NCBI GenBank assembly: GCA_030549775.1
Contig: CM060175.1
Span: forward strand, 9,570,455-9,634,454
Length of the DNA: 64,000 nt
Source: Tamarix chinensis
Taxonomy: Eukaryota; Streptophyta; Magnoliopsida; Caryophyllales; Tamaricaceae
Direction of reading: 5' to 3'
Shown here: positions 37,101 through 49,270 of the stretch, piece by piece
Numbering within the stretch: the first letter of the stretch is position 1
Layout of the letters: every line of letters begins with the position of its first letter
The notes under the pieces: generated by a model
The model's database searches: none
What the model was told of the DNA's origin: nothing
The model's input: the letters and a program-made list of their open reading frames with translations, nothing else
Program-made: the position numbers and the translations under genes

Positions 37101-40100
37101 CAGTAGTCTTTCACTTTACATGATTAGTATTTTATTGTATCTTATTCAACAAATTCCGCCCTAGACGTGCATGACTTAGAGGGCCATACCATATCACACC
37201 ACAATTTTCACATATACATGTCATATTCATGTCATAAGAACACATACAGAACATACCTCAACTCCAAGCTACGCTACACATAAGAAAAGTTAAGGAGAAT
37301 CATAAAATACATAATATAGCATGAAATATAAAGCATACAAGGCATACAAGTCACATAACACACAAGGGCCTTAGCTACATCCTTACGAAACACCCATAAG
37401 TAGAGGTAAGTAGAGACTTACTTGGATCTGAATCTAGCTAAGCGAGATAAGAGGGAGAGAGATCACTAGTTTGAGGATCCACAATAAAGCGTTCCTAGAT
37501 CGCCAATAGACATCGGAACTAGGTTAGAAACTATCTTATCGATTAATAATTTCAACTATTCTAATTGAATAACACAAACGAATACAAACAATCTTTCTTG
37601 GAAAACATGTCCAAAACTTAGGACTTAAGAGCATAGCTATATTAAGATTTAAGATTAAATATAAATCAAAACGGAGTAATACAAATACCACTTGGAACAT
37701 TTCAAATTAATTTGGAAAGACCAAGAAAGAATAATCGATCATACATTAATTTATCAAAAATAACTTATTTATTAGGTTTTATAACTAAATAGGTAACCCA
37801 ACCATTTACATAGAACCAAATCCAAACCAATTAGATTAAGACATAATTTAAATGATTTAAAACCCAAAGATAGAAATCGATTAGATAAAAGATGCATAGT
37901 AAAAATCAATTTTATAAAATCATCCCCGAATATTAGGGTTTTTAATTCCTAAACTACGAATCGGCTAAATCACTTCGATTACCTCAAATTGATAGTTTTA
38001 AAACACAATTAAACCAATTTTTGATAAATCTAGACAATCAATTTCAACCAAACAATCTTCCGATTAACCAATTCAAGATGACCCGTTTTCAAAATTAGGG
38101 TTTTAAAGCCCACGATAAAAACTCAGGTAATTCAAATCAATTAATCCCAATTAAAGGTATTAGAATACAATTAGGATCATTTCAACTACTTCTATAAATT
38201 TAATTTTGGAAAAACAACTATGCAAATAACCAATTTCATAATTGTACTTGAAATCTAGGGTTTTAGGCCCAAAAATACAATTCAGTTGAATTCTATTAAT
38301 TTTATCAAATTGAATGATTAGAAATGCAATTAAACACATTTTATAACCTATCAAATAATCAATTGCTCAAAACCAATAAAAGAAATACACAATTTAGCAC
38401 ACTTAGGGTTTTTGGGCCCGGAACGCAAATTCGATCAATTCTTGCGAAAACATATAAATTGACGGCTCGAAAATGTAATTAAACATATTCTAACGTAATT
38501 CATATAGTTAATTGAATAAAATAACCCAATTACACAATCCAATTTAAACCCACGGGAGTTTTGACCTAAAAATCCAATTCCGACCAATTACGCACAATTT
38601 TCTCAAATCAACACTTCCAATATAAAATTAAATACATCTTAAACGATATTATAAAATCAATTGAGCGGAACGACTCAATTATACGACCCAATTTTGTCAC
38701 ACATGAATTTTGACCTAGAAATCAAATTCCAATAAATTCTACATAAATTTCTCAAATTGACGATTCCAACATGAAATTAGATATATTTAAAAACATATTG
38801 TATAATCAATTCATCCAAAATCACTAAAACGGGCGAATCCGAAAAATTTGGGCATAACCCGGCCAAAAATCCAATTTTTCCAAAATCCCGACATAACCAT
38901 ACAATTAACCTATCTAAATCATTCTTGCAGCATATATATACATAACCAAACAGTTAATTTAGCTTATCACAAGCTAAATCATACTCAATTAAATCAAGTC
39001 AATGTTAGGGTTTTTCAGAAAATTATACCAAACGAAAATCAACGAATCGGGGCAAGGGAAGGCCGGGGAAGCTTTGTCGGAGGACGGGGGTTGCTCGCCG
39101 GTGGTCAGCGAGGCTTGCTAGAGCCGGACGGCGGCTCAACATTGCTGCTGCTGCTCCCGCACTGCTACTGGTGCTTGCTCCTACAGCTGCGGTCGAGCTC
39201 GCTGCTGCGGCTGCTGCTGCGTGCTTCGGTGGGCTACTGCGCTGCTCGCGGTTGTAGCTCTGGCTGTGGCTATTCGCAGAGGCAACTGGTGGAGAAGGAG
39301 GTGGCTGGGAAGCTAGGGCTTTCTGGTGCAGAGAACAGGGAGCAAGGGAGTCGAGAAAGGGAAAGAGAGGAGAGAAAAGGAAAAGAAGAGGGGGGTCGGG
39401 GTGCACCGATAGGTTGTTCGTTTTTTTTTTACAAATACAAGTAAAAGTAAAATACTAAATATTTAAAATTTTTATCGGAAGATTTTATCTAAATTTTATT
39501 TAACAAAAATTTATTTCGAAACGATTCGAAGGCTTATAATTAATAAAAATCTATATAAAGAATTTCAAAAATATTTTCGGAAAAATTTAACAACAAACAT
39601 TAAAATTTTTATTATTTGCTGAAATATATTATAAAACCTCAAACAATTATTTAAAAGCATATAATAAAATATTGAAGTCAAATTCTAATAAACCGAGACC
39701 AATTAAAAAAATTTTGTAATCAATTTTCCGTAAATCAAAAAGTATAAAACAAAAGAAAATTAATTTCGGAAAGAAATTTATAAATAATTTCCGAAAAACC
39801 TTTTTAATTTAAACTTCCCGAAAATATTAACGATTACCGAAAACGAATAAATTTAAAGTCAAAAATATTTTCTACAAATAAAATTATTAAAATAAATTTA
39901 ACTATTTAAATAGAAATTCTATAATTTAAATAATATATTTCGTTAACGAAATATAACTCCAAAACAAAGCCAAAATCACACGACGAAGTTATAATCAAAA
40001 ACAAATTTAAAATATTAAAAATCAAAATACGAGAAAGAACGGAAATATATATTTTTAACCGAGACTTGAACTCATAAGAATATAATAAAATCATTGTCGT

Positions 40101-40281
40101 TAACGAATTTATCTAGAATGGTTCGCAACGACAACGATTAATTAAATTCAAATATAAATTCGAATCATTGATAAATCCATAAAACGAATCTAAATTAAAA
40201 TAATTAATTATTTATATCAAATTACGCTAATAAAATTATTAAACTTAATAAATCTGGATTTTAAAAATACGGGGTATTACA

Positions 40282-40394
40282 CATATGCCCTTGAGTGATG
40301 ATAAAAAGAGATTATTTTACATGAAAAGGCTATGGAAAAATGTATAAAAGAAGAAGGAATTTGTTATGCTTTAGTTTCTAAAGATTCTAAACCC
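40282..40394 (+). pseudogene. Short piece of element C between protease and RT
   Basis: It starts with the CATAT duplication of LTR D1. The frame EKCIKEEGICYALVSKDSK is Lys/Glu-rich linker of the kind found between protease and RT in such elements. It ends where LTR-type sequence begins, near 40395; the exact junction is not visible. Confidence 0.65.
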
Positions 40395-40964
40395 TTGTCT
40401 TCCCTCTTACGTCGTTTTCGCACACCCTTGTATTCTTCCCCTTTGCCTTGCCCAGCCAATTCACTTATATATATATACCCCATATTCTACCTTAATTCAA
40501 GATTTTGGACCCCGAAACCCTAGAGTAAGCCACCTCGCCGCCGCCCCGTTAGACAAGCCGTCCGCCGCCGCTGCCTAACGTTGACGATCAAAACACCCCC
40601 AGAACCAACCCTTGGACCACCCTCTACCTAACTGGACCCTCCTTACCCCTCGATTTGTCCTGCACGAGCCACCCCGGCCGTGCAAAACCGCCAACCCGAT
40701 TACACCCTTCTAGCCCCTACCGCCATTTGCACCGCCTCCTGCCGCCGATTTCGCCGCCACCAGCGCCACCTCTACCCTCCAAAACCACTAGGGGAGCCTC
40801 CTCTACCTCCCCACATCCCCCTTTCTTCCTCCCCCCTTCCTTATCCTCCTCCCTTCCTTCTTCTTCTTCCACCACCTCAAACCTCCACAACCGCCGCCGC
40901 CACCGCCGAAGCCGTCACTGCCTTAGGTGGTCCTCCAGCCTTCCTCAAACCATAAACTCATTCT

Positions 40965-41057
40965 ATACAAATATTAATAATATTTATGTACTATTTACGT
41001 TATTATTATTATTATTATTACCATTATTATTATTACTATTATTATTATTATTATTAT

Positions 41058-41100
<43 letters not shown>

Positions 41101-41229
41101 CTTGCTAACATTGTTAATATTAACTTTATATATTATCACTTTCATTATTAATATAGATACTTGGACCCTTATATTACTATATTATGGTTATTATCATTAT
41201 TATTACTATGCTTAATGTTATTACTATTA

Positions 41230-41266
<37 letters not shown>

Positions 41267-41580
41267 CATAATTACTTTATTATCATTACTATTAATATTG
41301 TTATTATCATTATTATTATTGTGGTTATTGTTGTTGTTGGCGTTGTTAATAATGTTACTATTATTCTTATTATTATTAAGGTTATTGAAAACGAAGTTGG
41401 CATGTTTTCCCCTTTTGTTAATATAGAAGGAGAATACCCAACCTTAATATTATTAATATTATTATTATTCAACTTTGCCAATATTGTTCCTAATGCCTTT
41501 GCTACTAGAATTATTACTATGGTATCATTATTAGTTATTACTAGTACTATTGTTATTATTTTGTTAATATTATTATGACA
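40965..41580 (+). repeat. Interrupted ATT/TTA trinucleotide region of LTR F
   Basis: More than 600 bp of ATT and TTA units with interruptions, including nearly pure runs at 41038-41100 and 41226-41275. It follows the GC-rich tract exactly as in LTR A3 (24975-25560). Confidence 0.85.
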
Positions 41581-43258
41581 AAAACATTTGAACCCTTATA
41601 TTATTATTATTCCAAATATAACTAATATCATTACTATCTTTAATAACATTACTACTTTGTTAGTAATACTAATATTATATTATTATCTTATCCCTAAAAC
41701 CATTATTAGCCTTAGCCTTAAAAATAATAGGGGTTCTATTTCTAAGAGCATGGGTATTACTATTATTATTATTATTAGCACTATTCTATTTTAACAAATA
41801 TTAGTACTATCATTAGAAGGAATAAAGCTATTAGGTTGATGATATAAATATAGTTATGAATAATAACATAAGTACATTTTAACTAGCAATAACTAGTAGG
41901 TTAACTTGATGGAAAGAAAACCCTAGTTCACTTATAAAACTCCGTGTAATAATAAAAACCTAATCTTAGACTAAAATAAGAAATAATAGTATTTTCGGGT
42001 AGAAGGGAACTAACCATTAGTCTTATCCTCCTATAGGTGAATCGAACCAAAGTCCCAAAGAGTTGTAGGAGCGTGCTCTAAGCCCGGCATCGCTTTAGGT
42101 AAGGATGTAGATAAGGCCCATGTGTGTTATGTGAATTGTATGCCTTGGATGCCTTGTATTTCATGTTATATTATGTATTGTATGATTTTCCCTAACTTGT
42201 CCTATGTGTAGCACAGCTTGGAGTTGAGGTATGTTTTGTATGTGTTTGTATGGCATGAGTATGATATGTATGAGTGGTGATTGTGGTGTGATATGATATG
42301 GCCCTCTAAGACATGTATGCTAGGACAAATGATATTATGATATGGAAAATGAAAGGACAATAAGAAACAAATGGTAAGTGAGATGCTAAGGGGGATATGA
42401 GGTTGACCAAAATGAACGAGAGATGGGAACCATGCGTGGAAATCCTAGGGTTTGTATGGAGACTTCAGGAATTTGCATGGGATGTACAAAACTTGCATGG
42501 GGGTGATCCTTACGTGAGAAAAGTTGATTTAGGGTGCAAATAAGCTAAGGGGAGAGTTGTGGAGTGATTGGAGATTTGGGATGAAAAATATTACGTAGGT
42601 CGGTGTGAGGGTGTATAGGGGACCCGATTAGGGTTTTGGGAGGAAATAATAATCTGGAAATTGTGGAAGTAAAAATGATTAAGGGAGAGTGGACTACGGG
42701 TTAAGAATGGGAATTTACTATGTAAGGAGTGAGTATGGGTGTCATGGGAGAGAAGGATTATTGAGTGAGAAAAAGGGAGAGGTTACTTGTGGAAGAAGAA
42801 AAGTACTAGGGTTTGAGGTGGCTAACTAGTGTTTTTCCAGTCACATCTAAAGTCGATAGGTAAAGTAATATGTTTGGGGATGAGATCTAATTAAGGTGAG
42901 ATGTGGGGAGATGGATGGAGCAATGGTTGTGTAAGTGGGAGGAAGTTAGACCACATAGGTCTAATTAGGGTGTTCAAGGGAAGACCCTCGAGGGTGATGG
43001 TAGGTGGAGTTGATGTCGTGAGGGGTTGGGTCCTAACCCGCACCCATAGGACCTGGGTTTTCATTAAAGGGTAAGTGTAAGGGGAAATGGATGACGAGGT
43101 GTGAGTTAGTGGGCATCGAGTCTCAAGATATGAGACGGGCCCTCTTTGGGGAATAATCATAGCTGGAGTTAGTCATGCATGTCTAGGGCGGAATTTGTTG
43201 AATAAGATACGATAAAATACTAATCATGTAAAGTGAAAGAGTACTGAGCCGGGGCCAG

Positions 43259-43610
43259 CCGATCCACCGGTAAGGAATATTGGTGAGGACTATTGTCCCT
43301 CAAGTGACCGATCCACCGACGAATAATAGTGGTGTGGACTTCGTCCCGCAAGTGACCGGCCCACCGACAATAATAGTGGGGGATCCCGAGCTTAGTAAAC
43401 CAAACCCTAATTTGTTAATACACGTAAAAGATACTAAGTACTTACAGTGGAACACCATGAGAGTCGGGGCCAGTCCGATCCACCGGCATAAAATAGTGGT
43501 TAGGTGTGTTCTGCCCTATAAGTGACCGATCCACCGGCTATAATAGTGGTTAGGTGCGTTTTGCCCTATAAGTGACCGATCCACCGGCTATAATAGTTGG
43601 GTTCCCGTAC
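43259..43610 (+). repeat. Two box arrays in LTR F
   Basis: The first (about 43259-43380) has the GACTATTGTCCCTCAAGTGA-type spacer, the second (about 43478-43600) the TTCTGCCCTATAAGTGACCG spacer; both are near 50 bp. The box is again CCACCGGCTATAATAGTGG or a close variant. The AAGTACTTACAGTGGAACAC box stands between the arrays. Confidence 0.85.
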
Positions 43611-44232
43611 TCCCATGGATTAATAAAAGATTATGATTTGAATCTATTATAATTACCAGAGATCTAAAGAATAAATCTATCCGGACCATAGCTAGCCTTT
43701 ATCACCTGTTTACTATATGTTGTTCATATGACTATGCCATGTATACTGTGTAGTGTGTTTTGTATGATGGCCTTAGCGCACCTACTACCTTACTCAGTAT
43801 CGGACCCGTACTGATACTACCTTGGTTGAATGGGTCCTGTGATGATCCACCGATGGTGGGGAGCAGACCTCTTGTGCAGGTTTAAGATCAGATACTGTTT
43901 TGGGGTGGAAGGCCTGACTTGAGTGAGTAGGCAATCCGGATATTGATCCTTCGGGATTTGTTTTATTTAACTGTATTCATCTTGGGAAGTTACAAGTGTT
44001 GTATTTAAATTTCCAAGGGTTTTGTAATCGACTTTTAATTTCTCATACTCTGATAAACTTTTAAAATTTGAATTTAATTGTTGGACAGGTTTTAGCCTTA
44101 CATCTAACATGAGATAGATGGTTGACATTTATCTTGTGTTAGATGTGGCGGTAACATTTCCCAAATTCTCTCCTAGCTTCCACTTTATTCTTTCAATTTT
44201 TTTTTTCAGGAGTAAAATTTGGGGGTGTTACA

Positions 44233-45118
44233 ATGAGTGGATGGTTATGCCTTTTAGGTTATGTAATGCACCTAGCTCATTTATGAGACCTATGAATGAA
44301 GTTCTTATACCTTTCCTTGGTGATTTCATTGTTTTATATTTGGATTTGTGTATAGTAAAAATATTTATGATCATCTAGTGCATTTGAAGAAATTATTTGG
44401 TGAGCTAAGGAAAGCTAAACTATATGGAAAACTTGAGAAATGTGATTTTATGCTTCCAAGTGTAGTTTTCCTAGGCTATATTATTAGTGGAGAAGGTATT
44501 AAAGTAGATCCTAATAAGATTAGGGCTATAAAAGAACGGCCTAACCCTAAGAATGTTCATGAAGTGAGAAGTTTTCATGGATTGGCTAGCTTTTATAGAA
44601 GATTCATTAAGGATTTTTCTACCATAGCTACACCTATTACTCAACTCATGAAAAAGGTGAATTTTATTGGGGACAAAAAGCTACTCAAGCCTTTGAAACC
44701 CTAAAAGATAAACTTTGTCATGCCCCTGTTTTATCCTTACCCAACTTTAACCTTCTTTTTGAAGTGACTTGTGATGCTAGTGGAGTTGGAATAAGAGGAA
44801 AGTAAAAAGAAACCTATAGCATTTTTCTCTGAAAAGTTGAATGGAGCCAAGATTAATTATTCGACTTATGATAAGGAATTCTTTGCCATTATATGGAGTC
44901 TTGTGACATGGAGTCATTATTTGAGACCAAAACCATTTGTGTTACATTCGGATCATAAATGCTTAAAATACTTACATAGTCAGAAGAAAGTTAATCCGAG
45001 ACATGCAAAATGGGTAAATTTCTTACAATCCTTTGTGTTCTCTATTAAACATTTAAATGGTAAAGAAAATGTAGTAGCTTAAAATGTAGTGCAAGCCATG
45101 ATAAGTAGATGTTATTTA
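44233..45118 (+). pseudogene. RT (C-terminal part) and RNase H of element C
   Basis: It resumes [20 protein letters not shown], so the palm's N-terminal part is missing. The active-site region YLD is frameshifted. The thumb reads [32 protein letters not shown] and [20 protein letters not shown]. After another shift, RNase H reads IAFFSEKLNGAKINYSTYDKEFFAI and HSDHKCLKYLHSQKKVNPRHAKWVNF, ending NGKENVVA. The [15 protein letters not shown] and NPRHAKWV wording differs clearly from that of element B, so the two are separate lineages. Stops and shifts make it non-functional. Confidence 0.87.
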
Positions 45119-46049
45119 CTTTCATAAAGGCTTATACACACCTTTACCCATTCCTAATAAACTATGGGAAGGAGTTAGTATGGACTTTATCCTAGGGTTA
45201 CCAAGAACGCAATGTAGTAAAGATTCTATTCTTATGGTAGTAGATCAATTTTCTAAAATGGCTCATTTTATTCCATGTAATAAAACCGATGATGCCACGC
45301 ATGTTGCTGACTTGTATTTTAGAGAAATTGTTAAACTTCATGGAATACCTAAAAGCATAGTTTCTAATTGGGATGTCAAGTTTATGAGTTATTTCTAAAA
45401 AACTTTATGGCATATGCTTGGTACTAAATTGTTATTTAGCACTTCACATCACCCCTAAACTGATGGTCAAACTGAGGTAACTAATAGAACTCTTGGTACA
45501 TTATTAAGAGGTTTATTTAATTAAAGTACTAAAGATTGGGATGTTAAGTTAGCTCATGCAGAGTTTGCTTATAATCATAGTCCTTCTAGTACTACTCAAA
45601 CTAGTCCGTTTGAGGTGGTGTATGGTCTGAATCCTAACATGCCTATTAACATGATTCTGTTGAAAAAAGGTGAATTACAAAACTATAAAGCTAAAGAGAG
45701 AATACAATTTTTTTCAACAACTTCATGAGAAAATAAAAAATAATATTGAAAAATTGAATGCCAGGTATAAAGCTCAAGCAAATAAGCATAGAAACTCTTA
45801 TGTGTTTTCTCCTAGTGACTTAATTTGGTTACATTTGCATGAAGAAAGATTTCCTAATTTACGTAAAAACAAACTAATGCCAAGAGCCGATGGTCCATTT
45901 AAAATACTTAGGAATTTTGGAGATAATACTTATGAACTTAAACTTCTAGATTCTTATGGTGGAATTTCATGAAATTTTAATGTTGGTGATTTGTCTCCTT
46001 ATTATTCTGATGAAAATTTGAGGGAAAATTCTTCTCAACTTGGGGAGAA
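45119..46049 (+). pseudogene. Integrase of element C, N-terminal part missing, with polypurine tract
   Basis: It begins near the catalytic core without the HHCC zinc domain: [20 protein letters not shown] (first Asp), [20 protein letters not shown] (second Asp) and TDGQTEVTNRTLGTLLRG (Glu), then FAYNHSPSSTTQTSPFEVVYG. The GPY/F-like end is PRADGPFKILRNFGDNTYELK (in part) and then FNVGDLSPYYSDENL. Stops at several places. A deletion between RNase H and integrase is likely near 45118. The purine tract ACTTGGGGAGAA (46038-46049) directly precedes the 3' LTR. Confidence 0.85.
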
Positions 46050-46930
46050 TGATGCAAGAGCATCCAATGAACATAATGATTTTCATTTTCATACTAATCC
46101 TCAAGGTAAGGAAGATGATTTAGCTTTCTTAATGTTGGAGCCTATCATGTTAAATATTCTTGATAATTCTTATATACTTGACATTAAAAACCATTCAAGT
46201 TATTCTTGTAGGTATGTTACGTATTTGCAAGAAGATGATGTTCATTCACATTAATGTGTACAAGTTTTCCAAGGCATGCAATGCTATGACATACATGGAA
46301 TGATACATTACAACAAGAGATAAAGTGATGATCTTCATTATTTGTATAAACTTGTTGTAAACCCTAACCCTAAGTATATTCTATGTGAGTTAGGGTATTT
46401 CTATAATTTCATATATGTATCTTAGTCAATTGTATAGCTTTGTAATATTAATCCTTAGTGTCATTTAACCAATGATATTATGCTTTGGATTAAGGTTAAT
46501 ATGAGCTTAATTAAACCATGATTAATGGGCTGGATTAAGTAAGGATACTCAGTTGGTTAAGCTAGTTCACCACCAAGCTTTATCTCTCTTATTTATACCT
46601 TCCTTACGTGCAACTTTGTGGGCAGATTTGAATATTATTGAATAAGAATTTTTTTGATCAAAATTTGAGCATAGTTAGCTAAATTCTATCCCTATCTTTT
46701 GATTATTTTTGGAGCAAGGAAGCTTGGGGCATTCTCCTTCAACATCAGCATTCAAACTCGACAGAATTGAACACCATTTCAAATCTGTCGAGACCCTTCA
46801 TCTTTGTCCTTCGATTTATTCACCTATAATTCATCAAATTACTTCATTTCTTTTGCATTAGCTTGTGGATGAAATCTTCTCATACAAATTTCGATCCAAC
46901 CTTCCGTTACTTTGATAAAAAACCACATTA
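46050..46930 (+). repeat. 3' LTR of element C, overlapped by the end of the integrase frame
   Basis: It starts TGATGCAAGAGCATCC and ends AAAAACCACATTA (final CA changed). The frame from integrase continues to a stop at 46252-46254, 68 codons into the LTR. GTTAC follows at 46931-46935. Confidence 0.87.
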
Positions 46931-46935
46931 GTTAC

Positions 46936-47416
46936 CTTACTCAATACATAGCGTACTGATCATCCACTTCATGGGTGATGCTCATTCCCACGAGCAGATG
47001 ACCCTAATGGTTTTGTGCAGGTCTTTGAGGACCCAGTTGATGATTTCACTACCTTGGATGCATTGTTTGGGGATGAGTGACCGTTATCTATACTGGGTGT
47101 TTGGGTGAAGAATTATGTTATACGGATGATGTATTTACCCGGATACCCTTTTTGGACTCTTTGATCTACGGTATCCCTTTGTAGTATTTTGTTATTGTAA
47201 TTCAGAGTTAATCTCCAAACTCTTATTTGGTATGATGAAACTTATATCGTTTTCACTTTTATCCTATTGAGCATTTTAAATTATTTATCCTTGTGATTAA
47301 CATAAGGCTGGGATAGTAAGCCTAACTGATGCCAATTACGACGGTAACACTTGATTATTTTAATTATGCTTCCGTTGTAAAACGATTTTTTTTGTAGTAA
47401 ATTTTGGGGTGTTACA
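46936..47416 (+). repeat. 5' LTR of element B, last part
   Basis: It continues CTTACTCAATACATAGCG..., matching 62495-62972 in the 3' LTR of B. It holds the CCCACGAG block and ends TTTGGGGTGTTACA at 47416. The stem-loop before GACGGTAACA (near 47298-47335) is partly eroded here but well kept in the 3' LTR. Confidence 0.87.
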
Positions 47417-47419
47417 AGT

Positions 47420-47431
47420 TGGTATCAGATT
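47420..47431 (+). promoter_or_regulatory. Primer-binding site of element B
   Basis: TGGTATCAGATT, three bases after the LTR end, matches the initiator-methionine tRNA site at 10 of 12 positions. It confirms 46936-47416 as the end of a 5' LTR. Confidence 0.88.
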
Positions 47432-49262
47432 TTTTGTTTTTATTACCATGCTTTGTTTTCAAAAGACTTGGTTTTCAATTGATACCTTATTTGATTTTAT
47501 AGGTATATTTTATATTTCAGGAAAAAAATGATTGTTTTAAAATCCAATTTAACTTGTGAGGAATCGAGAATGGGTAGCCTAGGTGGCATTTGATATGTGA
47601 TTTTGTGTATTATATGCTAGTAAGCTAGAAATATTCTCCTAATATATTTTCTATTTTGTAGCTAATTCGCCAGGGCACTTAATGGTTGCATTGATCATTT
47701 AGAGGAGGCTTTTGAGGCATTCATCGCATTTGTTAGGTATCCGCCGCTGCCGCCGCCGCCTCGACCTCAACCTCAACCTCCACCACCAGCTCTACATTGC
47801 CCATAGGAGGGTATTGGAGAAGATTGGCTACGGATGGTTATAGAACAACACCCACTGCTTTACACCGGTGACGAGGACCTGATCATCCCAAAGGGATGGA
47901 TTCGGGATATGGATAGGCCTCATGAGGCTATCCACCTACTTAGAGGGCAAGCATTGCAACCCACTTTCTTTGTGGAGCTGCCAACACCTAGTGGATAGGT
48001 CATCATGTGCAAGGAGGTCTTCTGATGTCCTAGGAGGACTTCAAGACGGAAATTTGTACTAAGTTTTACCTTAAGAGTCTTAAAAAGGACAAATTGAAGC
48101 AGTTTATGCAACTTACTCAGGGGGTATGGCAGTGAGACAGTACCATGCCCGGTTCATAGAGCTTCTGGTGTTTACACCGGGGATAGCAGCTAATGAGTCA
48201 ACAATAGTGTACCATTTTGAGTAGGGGCTCCATTTTAGCATTCGCAGGATGATGGGTGTTGTGGCTTTCCAAGACCTAGCCACATTATACGAGCAGGCGT
48301 GTGTCACTACTACCATAGTACAAAAGCAGGATTCTATTCTACATAAGAGGAAGTTAGAGACATAGGGTTCTAGAGGTAGAATCCTATTTCAAGGAGGCAG
48401 ACCTCCAAGGTTCCAGTAGTGTGGTCAAATCCAGTTTTAGAGTGGCCAGAGTAGGCCTGCAGAACTACTGAGAAGCTTCACTTGTCATTTTTGTGGTCGG
48501 GATCACCCAGGATGAAATTATCAGGGCACTTCTATATAATGTCAAGCCTATGGTCAGTGGGGCCACCAATCTTTTGAGTGTTAATAACAGTATGAACAGC
48601 TGGTACCTCAGCAGCAAGCCTATCAGCACAGACCCTACTAGCCTCAACAGCAGTAGTAGAGAACATCTATCCCACCTAACAGACTGTCTAGGGAGGCTCA
48701 AGGGAGGCCATAGGGGCCTCACCCTTTCCCTTATAAGGGAGGAAAGACTCAAGGTTCTGGAGGGTATCATGGAGGATACTAGGGAGGACAGTCAGGTCGG
48801 CACCTGAATGTCATTAGTCAGGTAAAGGCTGATCAACAGTTGGATGTGGTTACGGGTATGCTCTTCATCCTTTCATTTCTATCTTATGTATAGTTGGATT
48901 CAGGGGCATATCTATCTTTTGTGTCTACTGCATTTATTTCCAGAGCTATCTTGTCTCCATCAAATTCTATATCTATTTCTGTGATGTTATTTTCTAGGGA
49001 TAGATTAGATTACACTAGGCTATACTCGGACGTGGCCTTAAAGATAGGCGGGGTAGACGTCCTACTGAAATTGATTGAGTAAGACCTCTAAGACCTCGAT
49101 GTTATCCTAGGGATCGATATGATGGGGAGGTACCGAGCAGTGATAGACTATGCTTAGGAGCAAGTCATGTTACAGGGACCTTAAGGTGCTACGGTCTCCT
49201 ATAGGAGATGCAAGCCTAGGCCTACGACAAAGGTCGTATCTGCCCAAACGTTGTATTCTTTG
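47432..49262 (+). pseudogene. gag and protease of element B, heavily decayed
   Basis: A leader of about 250 bp is followed by LDHLEEAFEAFIAF, a Pro-rich stretch of proline and arginine-glutamine pairs, then WLRMVIEQHPLLYTGDEDLIIPKGWIRDMDR, in part the Tekay gag core. A worn zinc knuckle (CHFCGRDHPG) lies near 48480. The protease reads LDSGAYLSFVSTAFISRA (about 48891-48945) with the DSG active site, and KIGGVDVLLKLIE then DLDVILGIDMMGRYRAVIDYA. Many stops and shifts. It is interrupted at 49271 by a foreign insert and resumes at 50178. Confidence 0.82.
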
Positions 49263-49270
49263 GTGTAGAG

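Larger units (their letters stand above)
31574..40281 (-). repeat. Reverse solo Tekay-like LTR D1, itself split by LTR D2
   Basis: It starts TGTAACACCCCCAAATTTCA at 31574 and ends GGGGTATTACA at 40281. CATAT flanks it perfectly (31569-31573 and 40282-40286), and the C coding region resumes after it. D1 itself is 31574-32269 plus 36604-40281, about 4.37 kb. The part 36604-40281 is largely the reverse complement of D2. No internal coding region. Confidence 0.9.
40395..44232 (+). repeat. 5'-truncated Tekay-like LTR F inside element C
   Basis: No TGTAATACC start is present. The sequence begins near the TATA region (TATATATATACCCC at 40468-40481) and runs through a GC-rich tract (40530-40960), an ATT-rich region, blocks shared with A3 (42060-42130), two box arrays, and a stem-loop (44101-44145) before TGGCGGTAACA. 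It ends GGGGGTGTTACA at 44232. After it, C resumes within the RT, so the N-terminal half of RT and the LTR start were probably lost in one deletion. Confidence 0.8.
23360..46930 (+). mobile_element. CRM-like chromovirus retrotransposon C, inserted in the 5' LTR of B
   Basis: GTTAC flanks it exactly (23355-23359 and 46931-46935), and the sequence of B continues across the gap. Each LTR is 881 bp once a nested LTR is removed from the 5' one. A PBS resembling TGGTATCAGAGC lies at 29121, gag at 29953, protease, RT, RNase H and integrase follow in order, and a polypurine tract ends at 46049. The last reading frame runs about 68 codons into the 3' LTR, a trait described for the CRM (centromeric) clade; the LTR start TGATG... 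also fits. Four other LTRs sit inside. The CRM assignment is inference; Ty3/gypsy is certain. Confidence 0.82.

Noticed and set aside
39120..39240. CTG/CTGCTG-rich stretch as a trinucleotide-expansion candidate
   Set aside because: Short, interrupted, and part of the GC-rich tract of LTR D1.
46936..47416. Independent solo-LTR fragment
   Set aside because: The GTTAC duplication around element C and the primer site at 47420 show it is the end of the 5' LTR of B.
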